64,000 nucleotides of DNA from Symbiodinium natans. Its lineage: Eukaryota > Sar > Dinophyceae > Suessiales > Symbiodiniaceae. Location: the NCBI GenBank assembly GCA_905221605.1, contig CAJNDS010002282.1, forward strand, positions 168,501-232,500, read 5' to 3'. Positions within the stretch are counted from its first letter, which is position 1. The number at the start of each line of letters is the position of its first letter. Position numbers and translations under genes: made by a program. The notes below the pieces were generated by a model. That model did no database searches. It was not told where the DNA came from and was given only the letters and a program-made list of their open reading frames with translations. Positions 30,276-40,764 of this stretch are shown piece after piece.

Positions 30276-30577
30276 AATGAATCAAGAGCGCACTCAACCC
30301 TTCCTTTTTGTCAGGGCTTGACGCTCAGAATCCTTGAGCCAAATATGTTATTCGGCGTTTTGACTTGAGCTACTTCAAGCAGCTATCTGTACATAACTTC
30401 TTCCTATGTTTTCCTACCAGGTCCACTGCGCATGCTGCACTGTACATGTCATGCATGGAGTGTGCCTGTTGAAGTTGAGGGTCTCCCCCATCTGCGGGCA
30501 GCAAGGCCTCATTCAGCAGATGGAGGTATCTGAACTAGTCTAAGCTAAAGTGCAGATTTGCCCATATACCTTCTTCT
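30275..30577 (-). repeat. 5' LTR of element 2
   Basis: 303 bp, same boundaries as the left copy. It precedes gag on the minus strand and is followed outside by the target duplication AAGGA at 30578-30582. Confidence 0.9.
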
Positions 30578-30582
30578 AAGGA

Positions 30583-30726
30583 TAGCTGTACTTCTAACCA
30601 CTTATAAGCCCCCAATATGGGTAATAAGTACAGTTCTATTAAGTCCTTAAGTGCCCTAATATGGTTACAAGTACAGTTATAAGTACAGTTGCAATTGGTT
30701 AAGAAGTACCATGAACCTCCAAGTAG
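30583..30726. mobile_element. Right half of the split inverted-repeat element
   Basis: Holds the internal part with repeated AAGTACAGTT motifs (at about 30628, 30669 and 30681) and the right 23-bp terminal inverted repeat at 30704-30726. It was joined to 20616-20650 before insertion of element 2. Confidence 0.75.
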
Positions 30727-32059
30727 GGTTTCGGGCGACTCTAAATCCCAAGCCCTGAACCTTAAGCCCCTCAATCCCTGCCCGGCCTGCTGTGCCATGA
30801 AGGGTTAAGGTTTAGGGTTTGGGGTTTAGGGTTTAGGGTTTAGGGTCTAGGGTCTAGGGTCTAGGGTTTCGGCCTGCTGTGCCATGAAGTACTCCGACTG
30901 GATCTGCACCAACGCGGCCCAGGGGCCCTTGATGCAGTCGATACCTGAACAGTTTTTCCCAGCAAATGGGGAGGTCTCTAGACCCCTAAACCATAAACCC
31001 TAAACCCTAAACCCTAAACCCCAAACCCTAAACCCTAAGGGGTACCCTACATATAAGGCTACCGCATTCTACTCGGAACCCCAAAGAAGGGGGGTATCCA
31101 TGTCGCACCCCAATGAGAGCTGAGGGTTGAGGGCTGTACGGTTTTGGGGTTCTCCTCAACCCTGGGCCCTGGGTTGCTGAGGTTGAGGGTTTAGGGTTTA
31201 GGCGTCAGGGTTTTACGGTGCTAGGGTGTAGGGTTTAAGGTTTAGGGCGTTGGGGCTTTTAAGGGTTTTAGGGTTTAGGGCGTTAGGGCTTTTACGGTTT
31301 TAGGATGTTAGGGTTTTAGGGTTTTAGGGCTCTAAGGCTTCAGATGTCATAGGCAACTCAAGCCCTATCCCACAGGGTCTAGGGCTTGGGGCCCCTGCAA
31401 AGGGAGATAAGAGACCGTTACAAAAAACAACCGGGACCGTTTAGGGTTTAGGGTTTCGGGTTTAGGGTTTAGGGTTTAGGGTTTAGGGTTTAGGGTTTAA
31501 GGTTTAGGGTTTAGGGTTTATAAGGGTAACAAAACCCAATTTTTGCAAGTGTTGCTTGAGAGTGGGGTCGCTCTACATTCCAGCCCCCACTTGTAGGCAC
31601 GTCAGACAACCCTAAACCCTAAACCCTAAACCCTAACCCTAAACCCTAAACCCTAAACCCTAAACCCTAAACCCTAAACCCTAAACCCTAAACCCTAAAC
31701 CTGGGGGTGGGGGGAGGGGTGGCTGATAGGAAGCATCGAAAATAAGACCACCCCGCCAAAATCTGTCCATGCAACAAACCCTTATCCCTGAACCGTAAAC
31801 CCCTAAACCTCGCAAAAGTCTTAACCCCAAACCCCTAAACCCCTTAACTCTACACACTAAACCCTTAATTCACCCCTAAGCCCCTAAACCGTTACACCCC
31901 TAAACCCCTAAACCTCCCCGGAACCCCTAAACCCCTAAACCCCTAAACCCTGCATCCCCTAAACCCCTAAATGCCTAAACCCCCGTACTTAGGGGGGCTT
32001 AACCCGAAACCCTAAACCCAAAACCCCAAACCCCAAACCCCAAACCCTGAACCCCGGAA
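30727..32059. repeat. Telomere-type tracts, both orientations
   Basis: TTTAGGG with TCTAGGG variants at 30803-30870, CCCTAAA at 30985-31040, looser TTTAGGG/TTTTAGGG at 31180-31325, TTTAGGG at 31438-31520, pure CCCTAAA at 31608-31700, and CCCCTAAA-type variants at 31790-32060. One exon-like island (30874-30944) is listed separately. The pieces at 31330-31430, 31530-31605 and 31705-31785 showed no clear coding pattern. Confidence 0.85.
30874..30944 (-). CDS. Exon-like island, function unknown
   Basis: After the minus-strand acceptor TGTTCAG the reading is IDCIKGPWAALVQIQSEYFM then AQQ (69 bases in frame after two split-codon bases). At its 3' end lies a 20-bp sequence that is repeated 87 bp further on, at the far side of a TTTAGGG tract. 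The tract could be spliced out as an 87-base intron (30873-30787) with GC donor and AG acceptor, continuing AGQGLRGLRF. Protein family unknown. Confidence 0.35.
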
Positions 32060-33504
32060 AGGGGCCCGAGTCTGCGGCTGGTCTCTTGAAGCTGCGTTAG
32101 CTGGAGGAGAACTTGCTCGTCCAGCTCGCTGGCCTGTGGGTTTCGGGCTTAGGGCTTAGGGTTTAGGGCTTAGGGTTTTAGGGTTTTAGGGTTTAGGGTT
32201 TAGGGTTTAGGGTTTAGGGTTTAGGGTTTAAGGTTTAGGGTTTAGGGTTTAGGGTTTAGGGTTTAGGTTTAGGTTTGTTTAGGGTTTAGGGTGTAGGGTG
32301 TAGGGTGTAGGGTGTAGGGTGTAGGGTTTAGGGTTTAGGGTTTAGGGTTTAGGGTTTAGGGTTTAGGGTTTAGGGTTTAAATTTAGGGTTTGGGGTTTAG
32401 GATTTAGGGTTTAGGGTTTAGGATTTAGGGTTTAGGGTTAGGGTTTAGGGTTTAGGGTTCAGCATCTCATGTTCTAGCTTTTTCCAGCCAAGCAAATTCT
32501 CGAGCTTTGTAAAAAACACCCACCCGCACAAAAAAAAAAAAAAAAACATAACATTAAGAACGTATGTGCAGCTCACTGAATCCATAAACCTGAGGCTCCA
32601 TACCTTAGGGCCTCAAACCTTAAGCCTTAAAGCACCCGCCTCAAGTTCTTTCGATTTTTGCCTTCGGAGTGCTGTTTCAGGGTTCGGGCCCCGAGCGGGT
32701 TTAGGCTTGCTGACACGTGGGTGTAGGGTTTTGGCTAGGGGATTAGGGGGACCCTTGGGGATATAGACCCTCTGAATAAGGTCCCTGTTTAAGAGAGCCG
32801 GAAGAGGGTTAAGAAGGGTTCCCCTTTAAGGGTCCCCCTTATCCTACCTAAAATTGGCAGGGCTCGAGGAAGCCCTCTAGGGATTTGGGGTTGAGGGTTT
32901 CTGGGTTGAGGGTCTAGCTAAGAAGCGAGGGCCTCATGCTAGGGCACCCTAAACCCGAAACCCCAAACCCCAAAACCCAAACCCTAAACCCTAATCCCCT
33001 AATCCCCTAAACCCTATCCCCTAATGGGTCAACAGGTACAAAGCATACTTGACCGACTCTAGTTTACCGTGGTTAGCGCACCTGTCGTTAATCTTCTCAC
33101 GCATTCGACGAACCGACTTCATCAGTCCGTCTGCCCTAAACCCTAAACCCTGAACCCCAAACCCCAAACCCTAATCCCCTAATCCCCTAATCCCCTAATC
33201 CCCTAATCCCCTAATCCCCTAATCCCCTAATCCCCTAATCCCCTAATCCCCTAATCCCCTAATCACCTAATCCCCTAATCCCCTAATCCCCTAAGCCCCA
33301 ACCCTTCCACCCTATATAAGACCCTTAGGGGGCTTTGGACTCTGGGATCCACGCGTAATACGTGTGGGGCTGAGGCTGTGCGGGTTGAAGTCGCTCCAGT
33401 CGATTGAGACTCCAAAACTCATCTCGCAATCGAACTTTTCGTCACGCATTGCAGTCTTGAACTGCAGCAACCTCATTGCGCCCTCCCGGCTCCGAGCATG
33501 CGTC
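32060..33504 (-). CDS. Three exons of an unidentified helical protein (partial gene)
   Basis: Minus-strand exons 33504-33362, 33130-33045 and 32133 to about 32065 join in one frame. Exon A reads AMRLLQFKTAMRDEKFDCEM and FGVSIDWSDFNPHSLSPT. Exon B reads GLMKSVRRMREKINDRCANH then GKLESVKY. Exon C reads ASELDEQVLLQLTQLQETSR. The A-B intron (33361-33131) is GT-AG. The B-C intron (33044-32134) is GC-AG, and GC also follows the acceptor. Both introns are largely TTTAGGG/CCCTAAA and CCCCTAAT repeats. The product is rich in charged helices; I do not recognise the family. Upstream exon candidates lie at 33771-33848 and 33600-33690; the downstream end is unknown. Confidence 0.5.
32150..32460 (+). repeat. 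Long TTTAGGG tract
   Basis: About 310 bp of TTTAGGG with scattered variants (GTGTAGGG at 32290-32325, TTTAGGGG). It forms most of the right part of the 911-bp intron between two exons of the minus-strand gene at 32060-33504. Confidence 0.9.
33176..33295. repeat. CCCCTAAT 8-bp variant array
   Basis: About 14 near-perfect copies of CCCCTAAT, a one-step variant of the telomere-type CCCTAAA, inside the intron 33361-33131. Its uniformity shows local homogenisation. Confidence 0.9.
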
Positions 33505-33599
33505 CTTTTCGGGCTGAGGTTTTAGGGTTTAGGTTTAGCGTTTCGGGTGTAGGGCTTAGGGTTTAGGGTGTAGGGCTTAGGGTTAGGGTTTAAGCCCCC

Positions 33600-33848
33600 C
33601 TAAGTCCCCTAACATGCGGCTGTACTCGGGCAATCCGCAATCTTGTTGTGGGATTGGGGCACCGCCCTTGGGATTCGAGATTCGAAAAGAGGTGAAAGCT
33701 TAAGGGTTGAGGGCCACAATGTGCTTTAACCCTAAACCCTAAACCCTCTCTATCATATGGAAATTTCAACCCTGGTGATCTTCGTGGGCAAGGCCTCAAA
33801 GTTTATAGATTGAATGAACTTGACATTTTCCTCATGGCTCGGCAATTG
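33600..33848 (-). other. Two exon-like islands upstream of the helical-protein exons
   Basis: 33848-33771 reads 26 codons, QLPSHEENVKFIQSINFEAL then PTKITR, between an AG acceptor and a GT donor. About 33680-33600 reads GGAPIPQQDCGLPEYSRMLG. Both are on the minus strand and could be upstream exons of the gene at 33504-32060. The joins are not secure, because the join that obeys the local donor/acceptor rule best leads to a stop. Confidence 0.35.
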
Positions 33849-33859
33849 CTGGACTAGAC

Positions 33860-35015
33860 AAAGCTAGAACATGAGATGCTGAACCCTAAACCCTAAACCC
33901 TTAACCCTTAACCCTAAACCCTAAACCCTAAACCTAAACCCTAAACCCGGCTCTTGAGGGCCCTGCCCGCTGCATGTCGCCCTTCAGACGTGCCTGCTTC
34001 ACGGGACTCAGGCTTGAACGTCTAGGGTTTAAGGGTTCAGGGGGTCAGGGTTTAGGGTTCAGGGTTCAGGGTTTAGGGTTTAGGGTTTAGGGTTTAGGGT
34101 TTAGGGTTTAGGGTTTAGGGTTTAGGGTTTAGGGTTCAGGGTGTAAGGGTGTAAGGGTTTTTGGCTTTGGGGTTGAAGGTGAAGGGCTTAACCGTAAACC
34201 GACGGGTCTCAAGGTTTAAAGGGTCGTAGAGTTTAGGGCTTAGGGCTTAAGTTCAGGACCACGAAGCCCTCACGGCTTGGGCCGCCCCCCACGGTGGGGC
34301 GTAAGCCCCTCGACCTATTCGGGTTTTCCGAACTTCGGGGTACCTTATTGGCTTTTCCTTATTATAAGGGAATCCTACTATTCGGATGTCTATGCTGGGG
34401 GTTTCCTTCTTTGCGTAGACCCAGCCCAATAAGGCACAGCACCACCGGACCCCTGCTCCCTGACAGCTTCCAGGCCTCGGGGCGGAGGAATTGTTTTGGA
34501 AGCAACCACGAGGCTTAAACCCTGAAAGGAATAGCTGTTTAGGGTTTAGGGTTTTGGGTTTTGGGTTTAGGGGTTTAGGGTTTAGGGTTTAGGGTTTATG
34601 CGGTTTTGCCACCAGATGGCCCTTAAAAATGGGCCATGGCTGCTCTTCGCATTTCACGAAGCTTTCGAAGCAAGTCTGAAACGCAACCTTCACAGCTTCT
34701 GCGCCACATGACAGCAGACCCTAAACCCTAAACCCTAAACCCTAAACCCTAAACCCTAAACCTTAAACCCTAAACCCTAAACCCTAAACCCTAAACCTAC
34801 TTACTAAGTCCCCAAATCAAGCCCTCAAACCTCATTCTGCGCGGCGCCTCGGCCTCTTCCAAGGGACCACCGAGTCCACTGGGCACAGGAGTTAGGGTTT
34901 AGGGTTTAGGGTTTAGGGTTTAGGGTTTAGGGTTTAGGGTTTAGGGTTTAGGGTTTAGGGTTTAGGGTTTAGGGTTTAGGGTTTAGGGTTTAGGGTTTAG
35001 GGTTTAGCATCTCAA
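33860..35015. repeat. Telomere-type tracts with unassigned spacers
   Basis: CCCTAAA at 33880-33950, TTTAGGG at 34020-34140 (about 15 units), 34530-34600, CCCTAAA at 34715-34797 and a pure TTTAGGG run at 34891-35007. The spacers at 34150-34520, 34600-34710 and 34800-34890 hold no secure gene. The plus strand at 34294-34518 is open but looks non-coding. Confidence 0.8.
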
Positions 35016-35154
35016 GTCCAAGCATTTCACTAGTAGAGCTCCTTACTCCGGTATCGAATATCGACCCACCCACCCATTGGATCCCATAACATTATGAAAA
35101 CATTTTACTTTATGTTTTAACCTTAAAATTTTGGGTTCAGTAGGCTGCCACCCA

Positions 35155-35312
35155 GGGTGGGCCCTAAACCCTAAAGGCAGCCCAGAGTAGGGCCTAAACC
35201 TTAAAGCCAGCCCAGAGTAGGCCTTAAACCCTAAACCAGCCCCGAGTAGGCCCTGAACCCTAAAGCCAGCCCAGACTAGGCCCTAAAGCCCAGAGTAGGC
35301 CGTAAACCCTAA
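35155..35312. repeat. About 32-bp tandem repeat containing CCCTAAA
   Basis: Five to six imperfect copies of a unit with GCCAGCCCAGAGTAGG followed by CCTAAACCCTAAA. The telomere-type heptamer has become part of a longer repeat unit. Confidence 0.85.
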
Positions 35313-35318
35313 AGCTCC

Positions 35319-35800
35319 GGGAAATTTGGTGTTTGTCCGGGAGTTTTTGGTGCTCGTCCGGGAATTGTTGGTGCTTGTCCGGGAATTTTTGGTGCTTGTC
35401 CGGGAGTTTTTGGTGCTTGTCCGGAAAGTTTTGGTGTTTGTCCGGGAGTTTTTGGTGCTTGTCCGGGAATTTTTGGTGTTTGTCCGGGAATTTTTGGTGC
35501 TTGTCCGGGAGTTTTTGGTGCTTGTCCGGGAATTTTTGGTGCTTGTCCGGGAATTGTTGGTGCTTTGTCCGGGAATTGTTGGTGCTTTGTCCGGGAATTT
35601 TTGGTGCTTGTCCGGGAGTTTTTGGCGCTTGTCCGGGATGTTTTGGTGGTTGGCCGTGAATTGTTGCTTGTCCGGGAAGTGTTGGTGCTTGTCCGGAAAT
35701 TGTTAGTGCTTGTCCGGGAATTTTTGGTGCTTGTCCGGGAATGTTTGGTGCTTGTCCGGGAATTTTTGGTGCTTGTCCGGGAAATGTTGGTGGAAAACCG
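35319..35800. repeat. 21-bp tandem array
   Basis: About 22 copies of a 21-bp unit (TTGTCCGGGAATTTTTGGTG plus C), with a few 22-bp copies. Long open frames arise on both strands (VLVREFL on plus, KTPGQAP on minus) because the unit lacks stops; I do not consider them genes. The core CCGGGAATTTT also occurs at 5185-5285. Confidence 0.92.
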
Positions 35801-35819
35801 CGAATCCATTAGCTTTTAA

Positions 35820-38690
35820 ATATACATAGGTTAGAGAGTGTTTAGGGCTTAGGGTTTGGGGTTTCGGGTTTAGGGTTGAGGGTTTCGGGTTTAGGGTTAG
35901 GTGTAAGGCTTTGGGGTTTAGGGTTGAGGGTTTAGGGTGTAGGGTTTAGGGTTTAGGGTGTTCGCGTCTTAGTGTTGTCTTTTTCTTGTGCGATTAACTG
36001 CTGAGGGCTTAAGGCTTTCCAGTTGTTATGTATTTCTTTTGTTGTTGCTGTTGTTGTTGGGGGGGGATGGGCAGCGCTCGACATTAGGAGTCCTGAATAG
36101 AAGGGTACCGTACTAAGAGGCGACCCAAAGGGAGAGAACTGCCTCTTTAGGGTTGGGGGTTCTAGGGTTTAGGGTTTAGGGTTTGGGGTTTGGGGTTTGG
36201 GGTTTAGGGTTCAGGGTTCAACGGGTTTACGTTCTAGGCCCCAGGGGTTCTAGGGTTCCAGGTTTGGGGTTCTGCGGTTTCGCCTTTCTCTCTGAGACGG
36301 GAGCCACGCACCCAAAGCCCGTGAAAGCTCTCAACTCTGGTGGGTGTTGTGGTTTAGGAGTTCATGAGGGTTAGGGTGTAGGGTTTAGGTTTAGGGTTTG
36401 GGGTTTAGGGTTCAGGGTTCAGGGATTAAAGGGTTTAGGAGTTTAGGGTTCATGGTTTAGGGTTTAGGGTTTATGGTATATTATATTAAAGTTTAGGGTT
36501 TAGGGTCTCACGGCCCTGCACCTAACTCACACACCCTAAACCCCAACCCTCGAACAAGGTGTTGTTCCAGCAAAACGAAAACAATTCAACGAGAAGCCAA
36601 CGATAGAGTCGCCGAAGGTCCCCACCCCCATACAAAGGGCTTGGGGTTTAGGGCTTAGGGCTTAGGGTTTGGGATTTAGGGCTTAGGGTTGAGGGTTGAG
36701 GGTAGTTACCCTAAATTTAGGGTAACTACCCTAAACCCCAAGCAGCCTTGAAGGTAGAGCCTTCTCGGACCCAAAGCCACCAGACCCCTAAATCAGGAGC
36801 CTTGAACCTGCGTCCTCTTCGGGAAGTCTTCTTCTAAGAGCCTTCATATGACTGAGGTTTGGGATGTTTGGGGTTTAGGCCTGAGCCCGCAACCCTAAAA
36901 ACACCCTAAACCAAGTAAGAAGGAGGACACTGCGGAAACGGAAGCCTCAGCGAGCGGAGCCCCGTTTCTGACACCTCCAGCAGCAGCCGACGAACCCCCA
37001 AACGCTCTAGGGTTGGGAGGGAGGGGCCATGTTCCTTCATTCAAGGCACATTTAAGGTCGCCCCCCCCCCCCCCCCCCCGCGTGGTTCCCTTCTTCCGGA
37101 GGTTGGGGGTCCCCTCACCCCTCAACCCAAGCCCTGAGTCTGGCGCGAAGCTTCGCGCGTTTGTCTAAGTAAAGTTAAGGGTTTCGGCCTGGGGGGTGCC
37201 CCCACAACTTCCCACAAAGCTGAAGTATCGGATACCTAGATGCGCAACCCCACCACAAGAACCCATAAACCTCTGAATTCCTCTCACTTGCCCATTTGCC
37301 CCTCAACTGCCCTGAACCGTTTAGGGTTTAGGAGTTTAGGGTTTCGGGTTTAGGGTTTAAGGCTTAGGGGGAGAGACATTCAGGCATGAGAGGCACTTTC
37401 TATCCCCGAATGAAAAGGATGCCAAAAACAAACAGTGAGGTTAGCCCTACACGCCCTCTGCCCAAAATGTAGAAACCCGAGACCTCAAACCCTAGAAAAC
37501 CCCAGAAACCCCTAAACCCTAAACCCTGAACCCTAAACCCCCCAGAAGCCCTTGATAAAGAACCATCGGGTGAGTTTGGTTCACAGCCCTTTGGGCCCCC
37601 ACCCGCGGTCTGGGGTTTCAAAACCGTCTTAGATCAGGGGTCTCCCAAACTAGGGCTTAGATTTAGGGCTTGGGGTTTTGGGTTTAGGGTTCAGGGTTTA
37701 GGGTTCAGGGTTCAGCATTCAGGGTACCTGAAAGTCCAAACATTCTGCAGGAGACAGGCATCTTTTCTCAGCGCAGCTGCATCATGCACTCTGCTCGGAG
37801 CCCTTACAACCTTAAGCCCTTACACCCTTGAACTCTTCAACCCTGTAACCGTTAAACCCTTCAACTCTTAAGCCCCTAATCCCCGAATCCCTTAAACCCT
37901 AACCGTCCTAACCCTGACGCTAAACCCTAAACCCTGAACCCTAAACCCTAAACCCTGAAGTACCCCCTACACGATGGGCTTTAAGGGTCCCAAGGCTCGC
38001 CTTGAACGCCGTCGGCCGTCCTGAAAGGTCAGCAAGCTGGTGAGCGTGGCAGAGGGGCCCAAATATGTTTGAGCCCGAACCCTAAACCCTGAACCCTAAA
38101 CCCAAGGGCCTGCCTAGATGTTTGGGGCCCTCACATCACACCCCCTTGGTCCCAAATGTTCGGGACTCGTGTGGCGGACGACCCACCCGGGTTTAGGGTT
38201 TAGGGTTTAGGGTTTAGGGTTTTGGGTTTAGGGTTTAGGGCGTAGGGTGTAGGGTTTAGGGATCATATGTGCAGTTATAGCCTAATTAGGGCTATAATTG
38301 GGCCAGAAGTACAGTTATTTTGGGCTGCTAAGTTCCACGAGCCTCCAAGGCAAGAAGGTGTGGATAAAAAGGCGCCACCTGGAGCCCCTCTCACTGATTC
38401 GCAAGACAAAGACAACCAGGGAAGGGTTTAGGGCTTAGGGTTTAGGGTTTAGGGTTTAGGGTTTAGGGTTTAGGGTTTAGGGTTTAGGGTTTAGGGTTTA
38501 GGGTTTAGGGTTTAGGGCTTAGGGCTTCGGGCTTCGGGCTTAGGGTTGAGGGTTGAGGGTTTAGGGTTTAGGGTTTAGGGTTTAGGCTGATTTGTTGGGT
38601 TGCTGTCAAGGAACTTGAAGGAAGCCACCAAAACAAGGGCTCTGAAGAAGCACACGACTCCCCGCATCATTGCCCTACACCCTAAACTTC
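35820..38690. other. Telomere-type tracts and unassigned spacers
   Basis: TTTAGGG-type tracts recur at 35845-35960, 36150-36215, 36370-36510, 36640-36700, 37318-37370, 37665-37725, 37900-37960, 38190-38260 and 38425-38585. Spacers include exon-like pieces such as plus-strand 36553-36630 (VPAKRKQFNEKPTIESPKVP) and minus-strand 37735-37810 (SRVHDAAALRKDACLLQNVW), none with secure splice context. A C-homopolymer of about 20 lies at 37061-37079. Confidence 0.6.
36699..36732. repeat. Perfect 34-bp palindrome of head-to-head telomere units
   Basis: The sequence is its own reverse complement over 34 bases, centred on CCCTAAATTTAGGG. CCCTAAA and TTTAGGG units meet directly, with AGGGTAGTTA on the left and its complement on the right. 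Confidence 0.95.
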
Positions 38691-40430
38691 CCTACTTGCA
38701 AATTGTGGTTGGGAACCCCGGAAACCGGGGTGGGGGGGGGGGGTGGTAAGGGTAAAGGGATATCCATGCTATCGCAACATTCACCTTCAGAGCCCTAAAA
38801 TTGCGGGGCATCATGCTATGAACCTCCAACCCAAGGGAAACCCTGAACCGAAACCGAACCCCCGACTCCGTCGAAGTGTTTAGGGCATCGGGTTTTCGGG
38901 TTTGGGGTTTGGGGGCTCGGGTTTGGGGTTTTGGGGTGTCGAGGTTTGAGGTGCAACTGCGTTTGTTTTGGCTGCTAACCGGCTTAGGGTTTAAGGGCTC
39001 AGGGTCCCCAACTTTCAGGCATAATGAGAGAGGCCCCCGTGCTTGAAAAGTTGGACTGCCTGCACAACTCGGCACGCCCTGAGCTGGGGCGTAGAGTCTT
39101 AGCGGTTCACATAGACAAGCATCTGAATCATCAAGAGCTGCACACGAAAGCTGAGCCTGGTCTTCAGGCCCACGCACCCACATCGCAAAGCCCTTGTGGC
39201 TTGCAAGATGGGGGGGGGGAGGGGGGGGTTGATCCCTAGAGCCTAAACCCTAAACCCTAAGCCCTAAACCCTCAACCCTATCTCAGCCCCCTCTTCCGTG
39301 TAGACCGTCTTCCACACCCGCGGCCTCGGCTTTCAGGGTTTAGGGTTTAGGGTTTAGAGATTAGGGTTTAGGGTTTGGGGTTTGGGGTTTAGGGTTTAGG
39401 GTTTAGGGTTTAGGGTTTAGGGGGTTAGATTCTTTCAAACCTGCGTCCTTCCCTCAGAGCTAGCATGTTCAGGGTATGGCGAGTATTTCGAGGCTGGGCT
39501 TGCTGGACACGGCAAGGCAGCAACCCCAATTCATGACTGAAGCCCTTTGACCCCCAAACCCCAAGGCCCTAAATCTGAACATCCCTGAACCCCACAACCT
39601 AAACCCCAAAACCTAAACCCCAAAACCCAAACATCCTAACCAAATCCCCAACCCTAAATCAACAAACCTAAACCGTCCTAAACCCCAAACCATAACCTAA
39701 CCATCCCTCAGCCTCCCAAGCCTACACATCCCTTAGCCTCCCAAAACCCTAAACCCTAAACCCCAAACCCTAAACCCCAAACCCCAAACCCTAAACCCTA
39801 AACCCTAAACCCCACCCCCCCCCCCCTTTTTGGGCCGCCCGAGGGGCTCCGCGAGCGCCTGGCGCACCTGTGGGTCCAACACTGCCTTCTCCGAGGCACG
39901 GCGGGCGGCGCCCGCGAACTCCTTGAGTTGAGGGCTGAGGGTCGTAGGAGGGTTTAGGGTGTAGGGTTTAGGGTTTAGGGTTTGGGGTTTAGGGTTTTGG
40001 GTTTTGGGTTTAGGGTGCTCTTTGTTGGGGGTTTGGGGGGGGAGAGGTTGGGGGTTGGGGTTTGGGGTTTAGGGTTTGGGGTTTCGGGCTTAGGGGGTAT
40101 ACAGCGATGAGCAGGGGTCTGCCAATTTTCAGTTCGTGGGACTCGACAGCGCAGCAGGGCAGGGGTTTAGGCTTAAGAGGGGGCTGGGATAGGGTTTCGG
40201 GTTTAGGGTTTAGGGTTTAGGGCTTAGGGTTTAGGGTTTAGGGTTTGAGGGGCTCAAGCTGAAATCTGCTGGGCTTCGCAGGCTTTGGGGCCTTTGGGGG
40301 ATTTCCGGTCTTCGCGGGATCGGCATGATGAAAAGTAGTCCACCCTAAACCCTAAACCCTAAACCCTAAACCCTAAACCCTAAACCCTAAACCCTAAACC
40401 CTAAACCCCAAATCCTAACCTCTAAACTCC
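38690..40430. other. Telomere-type tracts with one good exon-like island
   Basis: Tracts at 39235-39280, 39335-39425, 39735-39815, 39950-40015, 40195-40250 and pure CCCTAAA at 40342-40405. Minus strand 39838-39925 is a listed island. Open frames at 38692-39239 on both strands overlap and could not be assigned. Confidence 0.6.
39838..39925 (-). CDS. Exon-like island, function unknown
   Basis: After a minus-strand acceptor CTCAAG the frame reads EFAGAARRASEKAVLDPQVR then QALAEPLGR, an amphipathic helical segment with GC-rich codons, between TTTAGGG tracts. No neighbours could be joined. Confidence 0.35.
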
Positions 40431-40534
40431 AGGATGTCGGGGTCACGTTTTGAGATTTTTGAGTGTATTCCAACATTTATGCTTTGGTTTTGATCTTTCT
40501 CTTTCTGCAGGACTTCGGGGTCTTAAGGTCTGGG

Positions 40535-40650
40535 TCTAGGGCTTAGGGCTTAGGGTTCAGGGTTTAGGGTTCAGGGTTTAGGGTTTAGGGTTTAGGGTTT
40601 AGGGTTTAGGGTTTAGGGTTTAGGGTTTAGGGTTTAGGGTTTAGGGGGTG
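40535..40650 (+). repeat. TTTAGGG tract
   Basis: About 15 units with a few TTCAGGG variants. The following 40660-40735 is open on both strands and may be an exon, but the orientation is ambiguous. Confidence 0.85.
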
Positions 40651-40764
40651 TGCGGGCCGAAACCCTGCCGTCAGCTCAGTGGCCTTGTACACTGCGAACG
40701 AGGACCTCAAGAACCTGAGCCGGGGATATTTTTGAAGCGGCGGGTTTAGGGTTTAGGGTTCAGG

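Larger units (their letters stand above)
20651..30577 (-). mobile_element. Copia-type LTR retrotransposon, minus strand (element 2)
   Basis: Direct repeats of 303 bp at 20651-20953 and 30275-30577 differ at five positions. A 5-bp duplication AAGGA flanks the element at 20646-20650 and 30578-30582. The minus strand encodes gag, protease, integrase, RT and RNase H in copia order. A 929-bp block of gag is inverted, and several 1-bp frameshifts (some in homopolymers) break the polyprotein. A polypurine tract and primer-binding-like site lie inside the LTRs. It is only distantly similar in sequence to element 1. Confidence 0.93.

Noticed and set aside
35309-35819. Repeat proteins on both strands (VLVREFL and KTPGQAP repeats)
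   Set aside because: Produced by the 21-bp array; open on both strands without initiation context or flanking coding sequence.
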